Shown here: piece by piece, positions 22,043-29,386 of the stretch
How positions within the stretch are numbered: position 1 is the first letter of the stretch
How the letters are laid out: each line of letters opens with the position of its first letter
Assembly (NCBI GenBank): GCA_032164245.1
Contig: JAVMKO010000152.1
Span: 1 to 64,000, forward strand
From: Sternotherus odoratus
Lineage: Eukaryota; Chordata; Testudines; Kinosternidae
Length of the DNA: 64,000 bases
Reading direction: 5' to 3'
Notes under the pieces: generated by a model
The model's database searches: none
What the model saw: the letters and a program-made list of their open reading frames with translations, nothing else
Told to the model about the DNA's origin: nothing
Position numbers and translations under genes: made by a program

Positions 22043-23091
22043 GAGGTCCTGAGCTCTTATGCTCGACGGAGGTACAGAATGTCCTTCTGGGAAGTAGGAA
22101 ACCATCCACCAGAAGTACCTATACAGCCAAGTGGACCCGCTTTTCTGCATGGTGCAGACAACATGATGTAGTCCCAAATGAGGCTGCTATCCCGCGCATA
22201 TTGGACTACCTCTTAGGCCTTAGAAACCAGGGCCTTTCTACTTCTACTATACGCGTCCACCTCGCTGCCATATCAGCTTTTCATCCGGGTCAGGCGAACC
22301 ACTCAGTCTTTTCAGACCCTGTGGTATACCGTTTCCTCAGGGGCCTGGATAAACTGTACCCGAACGTCAAGTGTCCCATTCCACCCTGGGACCTCAACCT
22401 GGTGCTCTCACGCCTTATGATGCCCCCGTTCGAGCCCCTCGCCACGTGTTCCTTACTCCACCTTTCCTGGAAGGTGGCATTCCTAGTAGCTATCACCTCG
22501 GCTCGTAGAGTGTCAGAGATCCGCGCACTGACCTCCGAGCCGCCCTACACTATCTTCCACAATGACAAGGTGCAGCTACGTCCCCACCCGGCCTTCCTGC
22601 CTAAGGTGGTCTCCCCCTTCCATGTGAACCAAGACATTTGTCTCCCAGTCTTTTATCCTAGGCCACACACCTCTGGAAGGGAACACCAATTACACACGTT
22701 GGACGTTAGGAGGGCTCTTGCTTTTTATTTAGACAGAACAAAGCAATTCAGGAAAACAACACAACTCTTCGTGGCTGTTGCAGAAAGAATGAAGGGCCAG
22801 CCAGTTTCCGCCCAAAGGCTCTCCTCCTGGATCACCTCGTGCATTCACACCTGTTATGAACTCGCGGGCAAGCCGCTTGAGAGAGTAACAGCACATTCCA
22901 CGAGAGCGCAGGCGTCCTCTGCGGCCTTCCGGGAGGGAGTCCCTATCACGGACATTTGCAGGGCGGCTACCTGGTCCTCCGTCCACACCTTCGCCGCCCA
23001 CTACGCCATAGTCCAGCAAACCAGGGACGATGCGGCGTTTGGGTCAGCGGTCTTACGATCAGCAATGGGTCCACCCGACCCCACCTCCTAG
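20203..23091 (+). CDS. DIRS B tyrosine recombinase ORF (962 aa, overlaps RT)
   Basis: The frame opens at ATG 20203 and overlaps the RT frame for about 1.84 kb. The recognisable recombinase occupies roughly the last 350 residues (from about 22060). It has an N-terminal SAM-like core-binding region (LLGSRKPSTRSTYTAKW) and the catalytic set of tyrosine recombinases: Arg in SARRVSEIRAL, the HxxR pair in AHSTRAQAS, a WSSVHTF segment and Tyr in AHYAIV. It replaces the integrase of LTR retrotransposons and integrates a circular DNA intermediate without long target duplications. The frame and its ATG are conserved in element A. Whether the overlapped first 600 residues form a real protein is unknown. 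Confidence 0.85.
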   Translation: MVGHHIGPMGPPHGGGGILPPTLLHSSNPPTSLVPLQGPISRATACTGGQVAPRTGSHRTCTTGVQGKGVLLPLLPNPQGERGPPAHPGPARTQHLHDQVQVPHGHLGHYYSLSGSGRLVRCPRHEGCLLPREHQTFSQALPPLSNSGRTLSIRSPALRPVHSAQGIHEVHGSSGGVPAAPRGTGIPVPRRLADPGNLQGPSVRARASGHQHLRPPGNPPQRGEVHPGAHPEHRVHWGPTRLQGGKGIPAPAPVSRHPVGHQTASQLSDVHGQSLPQPVRPHGIVHLRDTARQTATTPTAIVARSGLPTKKGQFGHPPFYPQSHPIRSDLVGRPEQCVPRGPLPPPQPVHVPSDGRLVDGLGSSPRGSQDTRPLVGVRPLPPYQCPGAEGRQTCVPSVPGHVTGSLCGSVDGQHHCPILHKQAGRGPVQSPVSRGDSPMGVLYSPRRSPGGLFPPRDSEHAGGPPQQVIHVPRVVPSTGCHPTDLPEVGISPHRPLRLQTEQEVPPVLLLSRRLPGIPDRCLPPTLDGAPALRVPSDPASPQGDPEDQTGQGTSHPHSPGLAQAMLVCVPPPAVQGPSHQPPAVARPDLAGSRSPPASGLAVPPPHSVATPWLRGPELLCSTEVQNVLLGSRKPSTRSTYTAKWTRFSAWCRQHDVVPNEAAIPRILDYLLGLRNQGLSTSTIRVHLAAISAFHPGQANHSVFSDPVVYRFLRGLDKLYPNVKCPIPPWDLNLVLSRLMMPPFEPLATCSLLHLSWKVAFLVAITSARRVSEIRALTSEPPYTIFHNDKVQLRPHPAFLPKVVSPFHVNQDICLPVFYPRPHTSGREHQLHTLDVRRALAFYLDRTKQFRKTTQLFVAVAERMKGQPVSAQRLSSWITSCIHTCYELAGKPLERVTAHSTRAQASSAAFREGVPITDICRAATWSSVHTFAAHYAIVQQTRDDAAFGSAVLRSAMGPPDPTS

Positions 23092-23107
23092 GTATTGCTT
23101 GTAGTCA

Positions 23108-23207
23108 CCTATAGTGGAATGCATGTGAGCAATCACTCGAAGAAGAAAACAGGGTTACTTACCTGTAACTGTTGTTCTTCGAGATGTGTTGCTCACATCC
23201 ATTCCAG
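23108..23207. repeat. Internal complementary region of DIRS B
   Basis: The first about 32 bp (to AGAAGAA near 23140) are the reverse complement of the left end of element B. The rest, up to ATTCC at 23207, is the reverse complement of its extreme right end. The two are fused at the point where the termini would meet in a circle. This is diagnostic for DIRS elements and marks both element boundaries. Confidence 0.9.
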
Positions 23208-23243
23208 ACCCGCCCTCCTTCCCCACTGTCGGGTTAGCCGGCA

Positions 23244-23453
23244 AAGAAGGAACTGGGGGCCAGACTGTGTCGCAGGGGTACTTATAGAGTGCCTCAGTGG
23301 CGCCACTCCAGGGGGCTCCCTGCTCGCCCAGTCTGCAGCTAGGGGAAAAATCTGCCCGGCAACCAGGCCCGCAGCGCGTGCCTGACCTATAGTGGAATGG
23401 ATGTGAGCAACACATCTCGAAGAACAACAGTTACAGGTAAGTAACCCTGTTTT
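23244..23453. repeat. Right inverted terminal repeat of DIRS B
   Basis: Reverse complement of the left repeat, with an extra right-end extension finishing ACAGGTAAGTAACCCTG plus a T run. It contains a strong splice-donor-like CAG/GTAAGT on the plus strand. Confidence 0.88.
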
Positions 23454-24941
23454 TCGGGGTCACGAATGGTCTCTCAGACCCGATGTAGCCCATTCAATTT
23501 TCCAAAGGTGGGGGTTTCCCCGCCTCGACCTGTTCGCCACAAAGGCCAACAGGAAGTGCCACAGGTTTTGCTCCCTCCTCAACCTCAGCCCAGGTTCAGA
23601 GGGGGACGCATTCCACACTCTATGGACGGGGGGTCTGCTTTACGCATTTCCCCCGTTCCCCCTCGTACACAAGGTACTGGCGAAGGCCCGTCAGGACAAA
23701 GCATCGGTCATACTAATAGCGCCAGCCTGGCCTCGGCAACACTGGTACACGTCCCTGTTGTCTCTCTGTGTGACGACGCCGATAACACTTCCTCTGTCAC
23801 CGACATTGATCTCCCAAGACCACGGGAGGATGTTGCACCCCAACCTCCAGTCCCTCCACCTCACGGCGTGGTATATCCGTGGCTGAACCCAGCAGAGCTT
23901 CAGTGCTCGGAGTCAGTCAGGGAGGTCCTTCTGGGTAGCAGAAAACCTTCCACAAGGGGAACCTACACTGCCAAATGGAAGCGCTTCTCACTGTGGGCTC
24001 AGAACAAGGGGGTGGATCCCTTGTCTTCTTCAGTCTCCACTATCCTGGACTACCTCCTTGAGCTGAAGCAGCAAGGACTAGCGCTTTCCACTGTTAGGGT
24101 ACACCTGGCTGCCATTTCGGCGTTCCACCCGGGGGTCGATGACAACTCGGTTTTTAGTAACCCCTTGGTTAGCAGATTCCTTAAGGGGTTGGAGAGGCTG
24201 TATCCTCAGATACGCCAACCAACCCCCCCTTGGGACCTCAACCTGGTTCTAACGGCCCTAATGAAACCCCCGTTCGAACCCATATCCTCCTGCCCCCTTT
24301 CTTATCTCTCATGGAAGACCGCGTTCTTAGTAGCAATCACTTCGGCACGCAGAGTCTCTGAGATTAGGGCGTTCACTTCTGAACCGCCCTACACGATCTT
24401 CCATAGAGATAAGGTTCAGTTACGGCCTCACCCGGCCTTCCTGCCCAAAGTAGTCTCGCCCTTTCATTTGAATCAGGAGGTGTTCCTACCGGTGTTTTTT
24501 CCCAAACCCCATGCGGATAACAGGGAAAGAATGCTTCACTCGTTGGACGTCAAAAGAGCTTTAGCCTTTTACATAGAAAGGACCAAAGGTTTTCGTAAAT
24601 CTCCACAACTTTTTATTTCAGTGGCAGAAAGGATGAAGGGGTTACCAATTTCTACTCAGCGCCTCTCGGCCTGGATCACTTCTTGTATCAAATTGTCTTA
24701 TAACCTCTCGAATGCTACTCCACCAGCACTGTCGGCGCATTCCACCAGGGCCCAGGCCGCGTCCACGGCGTTCCTGGCACACGTTCCAATCGTCGACATC
24801 TGTAGAGCAGCGACGTGGTCTTCAGTGCACACCTTCACTTCGCACTACGCCATCGTGCAGCAGTCGATGGAGGATGCAGCTGTGGGACAGGCGGTCCTGT
24901 TAACAGGTACTCAAAGTACTCCTCTCCCTCCTCCGAGATGA
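23454..24941 (+). CDS. DIRS A tyrosine recombinase (3' part)
   Basis: This is the continuation of the element A YR frame after the nested insertion, open to TGA at 24941. The first about 150 residues lie in the region where the RT frame also continues (RGHEWSLRPDV and HxDLFA homology). The recombinase core follows from about 23900 (LLGSRKPSTRGTYTAKW). Catalytic residues are Arg in SARRVSEIRAF, the HxxR pair in AHSTRAQAA and Tyr in SHYAIV. It shows roughly 60-70 percent identity to element B over the core by eye. All residues expected for activity are present, but the element as a whole is broken by element B. Confidence 0.85.
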   Translation, partial: SGSRMVSQTRCSPFNFPKVGVSPPRPVRHKGQQEVPQVLLPPQPQPRFRGGRIPHSMDGGSALRISPVPPRTQGTGEGPSGQSIGHTNSASLASATLVHVPVVSLCDDADNTSSVTDIDLPRPREDVAPQPPVPPPHGVVYPWLNPAELQCSESVREVLLGSRKPSTRGTYTAKWKRFSLWAQNKGVDPLSSSVSTILDYLLELKQQGLALSTVRVHLAAISAFHPGVDDNSVFSNPLVSRFLKGLERLYPQIRQPTPPWDLNLVLTALMKPPFEPISSCPLSYLSWKTAFLVAITSARRVSEIRAFTSEPPYTIFHRDKVQLRPHPAFLPKVVSPFHLNQEVFLPVFFPKPHADNRERMLHSLDVKRALAFYIERTKGFRKSPQLFISVAERMKGLPISTQRLSAWITSCIKLSYNLSNATPPALSAHSTRAQAASTAFLAHVPIVDICRAATWSSVHTFTSHYAIVQQSMEDAAVGQAVLLTGTQSTPLPPPR

Positions 24942-24953
24942 CTGCTCGTAAGT

Positions 24954-25052
24954 CACATATGGGAATGGACATGAGCAAGCACTCGAAGAAGAAAGAACAG
25001 TTACTTACCTCGTAACGTTGGTTCTTCGAGATGTGTTGCTCATGTCCATTCC
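24954..25052. repeat. Internal complementary region of DIRS A
   Basis: Reverse complement of the left terminus of element A joined to the reverse complement of its right terminus, ending at CATTCC near 25052. It confirms element A boundaries at about 13164 and 25297. Confidence 0.9.
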
Positions 25053-25088
25053 GAATCCCACCCGCCTCCCCTCTGTCGGAGTACCGGC

Positions 25089-25297
25089 AAGAAGGAACTG
25101 AGCGGGGGAGGGTCGGCAGGGGCATATATACATGGCCATAAGGGCGCCACTCCAGGGGTCGCCCCTGCCGACCCTACGGGTACCGCTGGGGAAAAGCTGT
25201 CCGACCGGGCATGCGCGGAACGCACACACACATATGGGAATGGACATGAGCAACACATCTCGAAGAACCAACGTTACGAGGTAAGTAACTGTTCTTT
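25089..25297. repeat. Right inverted terminal repeat of DIRS A
   Basis: Inverted copy of 13164-13342, essentially identical over the shared 165 bp. It carries a plus-strand GAG/GTAAGT donor-like site near 25280 at the same place as in element B. Confidence 0.88.
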
Positions 25298-25814
25298 TAC
25301 AGGCACACTCCCCCATAAAGCCTTATGGGGTACACAGTCACACTCTCATTAGCTGCTCTCCCCAGAGGGTTACAGGAGTGAAGACTGCTCAAACTCTGTC
25401 CCTCTCTGCTGAGGATTTTGGGTTTCAGCTTCCTAGGTCTGATGCTGAAGCCTCCATTGTGATCTGGGAGACCAGGCTCAGCAGCTGCTGCTCCCCCAGT
25501 GGGGTTCTGTGCTGGGAAGTGACCTAAATTAAAGCTTCTTCTCTGCCTGGCCCATGTGAACAAGAAAAGGAGCAGAGGAAAAGCCAGTTCCTGACTCCAT
25601 ATCCCTCTTGCTGGGGTGTGGCTGCTCTGGGGTCAGTGTCTGTTTGCTTACCCTGGAAGAAGGGGCCAGGTCTACACTGAATAAAGACATTGAGCATTTT
25701 CCCAACATGGCAGAATCTATGTCTGTCTGTAGGGAAAGAGCCTAGGGAATCGTGATGTGATTATAACTAAAGCCTGTTCTGAAACCTCCACAATTCCCCT
25801 TCTCACCCTCGCAG
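25298..25814. other. Spacer upstream of KRAB copy 3
   Basis: No gene is seen. It is homologous to 8590-9167 and 6370-6920, so the third KRAB unit begins here, directly at the right end of DIRS element A. Confidence 0.65.
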
Positions 25815-25903
25815 GCTGCAGAATGACGTCCCTGTTTTGCTCCAGATCATCCCATCCTCCCGTGGGACAGGGGAGAGAAATGGCTGCAGAGGAGCAGGTT
25901 CAG
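25815..25903 (+). CDS. KRAB-ZNF start exon, copy 3
   Basis: It follows an AG at 25813-25814, with ATG at 25823 and an intact GTAGGG donor at 25904. It encodes 27 residues (MTSLFCSRSSHPPVGQG and on) and ends in phase 0. It is more diverged than copies 1 and 2 but open. It is the start exon nearest to the zinc-finger exon, so a transcript using it would carry only the shortened KRAB exon at 26605. Confidence 0.62.
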
Positions 25904-26604
25904 GTAGGGATTATCAGGGGGCTGCTGGTGGGCTCCTGTTGGAGGGAGAGGGACAGAAAATACACCATAGATGGGAAGGTTTGCACAGTCTGGCTTGGGG
26001 GTTCTAGTGGGACAGGAAATGCAGAGGGTGAGAAAGGGAGGAGGACAGGGTCTGGCAAACCTGCTGGGAGTTGTTCAATAAGTGGCCTAGATTCTAGGAA
26101 CAGACCCATGAGGGTCAGATGTGGAAATACTTGAATTTGTGAAACAGAAAAGAATCCAGCTACATGGGGCTAGGAAAACTGACCAGACTCCCAGTGCTGG
26201 GAGAGATCTAATCAGTGGCTGCTGAGAGATATGAAGGGGGCACCCACCAGTGAGGTTCAGGGAAGATTCCCCTCCCTTCATATCCAGTTTCTCACAATGA
26301 GGAGGAGATGGAGCCCTACCAGGGAGTTCTCCCTCGATCCTGTGGTGGGCTCCATCTCCTGTATCAGTCTGTGGCTAGTAGGTGTTTGATGACTCTGCTG
26401 GCGTAGAGGGGCTCCCTTTTCCTTCTCTCATCCTGGTGTTTGCTGGATTCTCTAAGTGGGATAGGGTAACTGAGTAAGGTGGGGGTGGGATTCTATTTAC
26501 TGTAATTCACACAGAGCTTCCATTTGATTGGCTTCTCTTCCCCACAAATAGAGGGGCTGTGAGTGGTGCAGCAGGTACTGAGTGTTGGACTCTTGCTCTC
26601 TTAG

Positions 26605-26662
26605 GGGCCGGTGACCTTCGAGGCGGTGATGCTGGAGAACTATGAGAATGTGACCTCACTGG
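26605..26662 (+). CDS. Shortened KRAB-A exon, copy 3 (69-nt in-frame loss)
   Basis: Bounded by CTTAGG/GG and GTAAGG, this exon is 58 nt against 127 nt in copy 2. The missing 69 nt remove the centre of the KRAB-A box, from the DVA core through EEW, PAQRALY and the start of DVM. What remains is GPVTFEAVMLENYENVTSL. The frame and both phases are kept, so the exon could still be spliced, but the TRIM28-binding core is gone. Either this copy is a dead duplicate or it supplies a KRAB-deficient isoform of the zinc-finger protein. Confidence 0.65.
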
Positions 26663-27424
26663 GTAAGGATTCCTGTCCCCTCGATTCTTAGAAGGGGAAA
26701 TAAAGACTTATGGTTCACACCAACCCCACAATGCCACCTCCCCTCTGCCCTGTTTTGGCATCACCCTAATATGCCATTGACACACACACTACCAGAGACC
26801 CTCCCCTGCTGCAGAACACTTTGGGAACAGAGCATGGGAGCAGTATAACACAGTGTCAAATATCTCCAGTTTGTACAATTAAAACTGAGGGTTAGGTGTG
26901 GCATAAGTAACAGAAGGTTCCTACCCCCGGCCGTCTCTTCAAACCCTGAGCCTGCTCCACCCAGACCAGAATGTGCTTAGGGAGTAACAAGCAGGCATCT
27001 GGAGTCAGAGCTGCTGGTCCAGGGTTACTTATCACACAGACACTCAGTACATCCTTGAATGCTGGCTGGGGGTATCCAGACAAGGGAGCACCAGCAGAAG
27101 AACATCAAAACTCACCCAGGATTCGAGATGACACAAGTCCTGACTGGTCTGGATTCCCCCCCAACATGTGAAAATGGCCTAGGTTGGTTGAGACATGGAG
27201 AATCTTGCTCCTCCATCACCATGTGTAACAGCCACAATCTCTCTTCTCCTCAGGCTCCTTGGATCTTGGAGTCCCTCATCCACAAAGTCACATGACCCTG
27301 ATTCTTATTTTTCACATTCTGCTTTTCCAGACTAATTAGATTCTGTTGCTCCTGAATTCTAGCTTCTAATTTCCCAGTGTTCTCCACAACCAGGTTCTGG
27401 CAGTAAGTGGGTAGGGACATGATC
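26663..27424. other. Spacer downstream of KRAB copy 3
   Basis: No gene is seen. 26700-26980 matches 10090-10330 downstream of KRAB copy 2. The remainder is unique in this window. Confidence 0.6.
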
Positions 27425-28125
27425 CCTGGCTAATGGCCATCCTGGCTAATGGCCATTAATGGACTTATATTCCATTAATTTATCTTGTTCTTCTTTGAAC
27501 CCTCTTCTAGTCTTGGCCTTCCACCATCCTCTGGCAAAGAGTTTCACAGGTTGACTGTGTATTGTGTGACGGAATAATTCTTTGGGATTTTTAAACCTGC
27601 TGTCTATTACTTTCATTGGGTGACTACTAGTTCCTGTGTTAGGTGGAGGAGTAAATAACACTTCCTTATTTACTTTCTCCACAGCAGTCTTGATTTTATA
27701 GACTTCTATCATATCTCCCTTGTGTCAGCTGAAAAATCCAGTGTTTTTAATCTCTCCTCATGCAGAAGCTGTTCCATACCCCTAATCATTTTTGTTGCCT
27801 TTTTCTGAACCTTTTCAAATTCCAATATATCTCTTTTGAGACGGGATGATGATCTCTGTATGCAGTATTCAAGATGTGGGTGAACCATGGATTTATGTAG
27901 CAGCAATATGATATTTTCTGTCTTATGATCTATTCCTTTCTTAATGATTCCCAACATTCTGTTCACTCTTTCGACTGCCTCTGCACATTGAGTTGATATT
28001 TTCAGAGAACTATCCACAATAACGCCAGGATCCTTCTCTTGAGGGGAAACAACTAATTTAGATCCCCTCATTTTGTATGTACTTTTGGACCTATGTTTTC
28101 CAAGGTACTGCAATATGTGCTAGAC
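27425..28125 (-). mobile_element. CR1 LINE 3' fragment
   Basis: Minus-strand translation gives the end of the CR1 reverse transcriptase (RMLGIIKKGIDHKTENI, LHKSMVHPHLEYC, LEFEKVQKKATKMI). It is 5' truncated and frameshifted. It ends at about 28125 beside a hAT insertion. It is homologous to the fragment at 10630-11222. Confidence 0.87.
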
Positions 28126-28380
28126 CAGTGATGGCAAACCTTTTTGAGCCCGAGTGCCCAAACTGCAAACCAAAACGACTTGTTTTTTTCAAAGTGCCAA
28201 CACTGCAATTAAACCTAAATAACGAGGTTTTAGTTTAGAAAAAACAATTCATACAGTTTTTCAAACTAATTAACAGCTTTTGTTTAAAAAGAAAAACACA
28301 GTAACAGAGCTTTCCATTAAACATTTTTTTTTAATTGAAAAAAACAAAAAAACAAAAAACAAAACAAAAAAAAACAACTG

Positions 28381-28850
28381 TACACCCCCCCCAACTGACC
28401 CACTCAGCCCGGTCTCTCCCCCCAAAACCTCCTTCCCTCCCCCCCACCCCCCAAATGACCCACCCAGCCCAGTCTCTCCCCCCAAAACCTCCTTCCCTCC
28501 CACCCACCCCCCAAATGACCCACCCAGCCCAGTCTCTCCCCCCAAAACCTCCTTCCCTCCCACCCACCCCCCAAATGACCCACCCAGCCCGGTCTCTCCC
28601 CCCCAAACCTCCTTCCTTCCCACCCACCCCCCAACTGACCCACCCAGCCCGGTCTCTCCCCCCCAAACCTCCTTTCCTCCAACCCCCCCCCCCAAATGAC
28701 CCACCCAGCCCGGTCTCTCCCCCCCAAACCTCCTTCCTTCCCACCCACCCCCCAACTGACCCACCCAGCCCGGTCTCTCCCCCCCAAACCTCCTTTCCTC
28801 CAACCCCCCCCCCCCAACTGACCCACCCAGCCCGGTCTCTCCCCCACACC
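28381..28850. repeat. C-rich ~60 bp minisatellite in hAT
   Basis: About eight copies of a unit containing TGACCCACCCAGCCC, GTCTCTCCCCCC and AAACCTCC, with variable C runs. Long open frames on both strands result from the repetition. Confidence 0.9.
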
Positions 28851-28984
28851 GCTTACCCCCGCTCCCAGCCCAGCCTTCCCCCAACACCCCCTTGCACACC
28901 GCTTACCCCCCCCCGGCGCTTACTTGTTCGCTGGGTCACGCTGCTGTGACCCGACTCCAGCGAGGGAAGGAGAGGAGCGACACG

Positions 28985-29275
28985 CCCCCCAGCCTCGCGG
29001 TCACAGCAGCGCCGCGCCACACCGCCTCCCCCGCCCCCCAGCCTCGCGGACAGAGAGCGCCGCGCCACTCCGCCTCCCCCGCCCCCCAGCCTCGCGGACA
29101 GAGAGCGCCGCGCCGCGCCACACCGCCTCCCCCGCCCCCCAGCCTCGCGGACAGAGAGCGCCGCGCCGCGCCACACCGCCTCCCCTGCCCCCCAGCCTCG
29201 CGGACAGAGAGCGCCGCGCCGCGCCACACCGCCTCCCCCGCCCCCCAGCCTCGCGGACAGAGAGCGCTGCGCGAG
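28985..29275. repeat. GC-rich ~55-60 bp minisatellite in hAT
   Basis: About five copies of a unit with CAGCCTCGCGGACAGAGAG followed by CGCCGCGCC and CACACCGCCTCCCC. It lies inside the non-autonomous hAT element. Confidence 0.88.
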
Positions 29276-29386
29276 CCAGATGACAGGCTCAAAAGAGCCA
29301 CATCTGGCTCGCGAGCGGCGTGCCCACAGAGACGGCTCGGCGTGCCGGCAGTGGCACGCGTGCCACGGGTTCGCCATCACTGTGCT

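Larger units (their letters stand above)
17252..23453 (+). mobile_element. DIRS-type retrotransposon B, complete and intact
   Basis: A 6.2 kb DIRS element inserted into element A between its RNase H and recombinase regions. It has a left inverted repeat (17252-17434), gag (17608-20124), RT/RNase H (to 22042), tyrosine recombinase (to 23091), an internal complementary region (23108-23207) and a right inverted repeat (23244-23453). The two inverted repeats differ by only a few bases and all three frames are open. By sequence this is a candidate currently or recently mobile copy. Elements A and B share architecture and about half of their residues, so they are different subfamilies. Confidence 0.93.
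13164..25297 (+). mobile_element. DIRS-type retrotransposon A, split by element B
   Basis: Element A covers 13164-17251 and 23454-25297, about 5.9 kb without the insertion. It has the defining features of DIRS elements: inverted terminal repeats, a gag-like frame, overlapping RT/RNase H and tyrosine-recombinase frames, and an internal complementary region. There is no integrase or protease. The left repeat (13164-13342) and right repeat (25089-25297) are essentially identical in inverted orientation over about 165 bp, which suggests a young insertion. The 3' YR frame resumes after element B with no stop, so apart from the nested insertion the coding capacity looks intact. Confidence 0.92.
28131..29386. 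mobile_element. Non-autonomous hAT element
   Basis: The left terminus CAGTGATGGCAAACC and the right terminus GGTTCGCCATCACTG form an inverted repeat pair. The flanks TGCTAGAC and TGCTAGTA look like an 8 bp duplication with two changes and fit the nnnTAnnn pattern of Buster-type hATs. The first about 240 bp are almost identical to the start of the transposase-bearing element at 36296. The interior has no transposase. It consists of two C/G-rich minisatellites (28381-28850 and 28985-29275). Confidence 0.85.
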
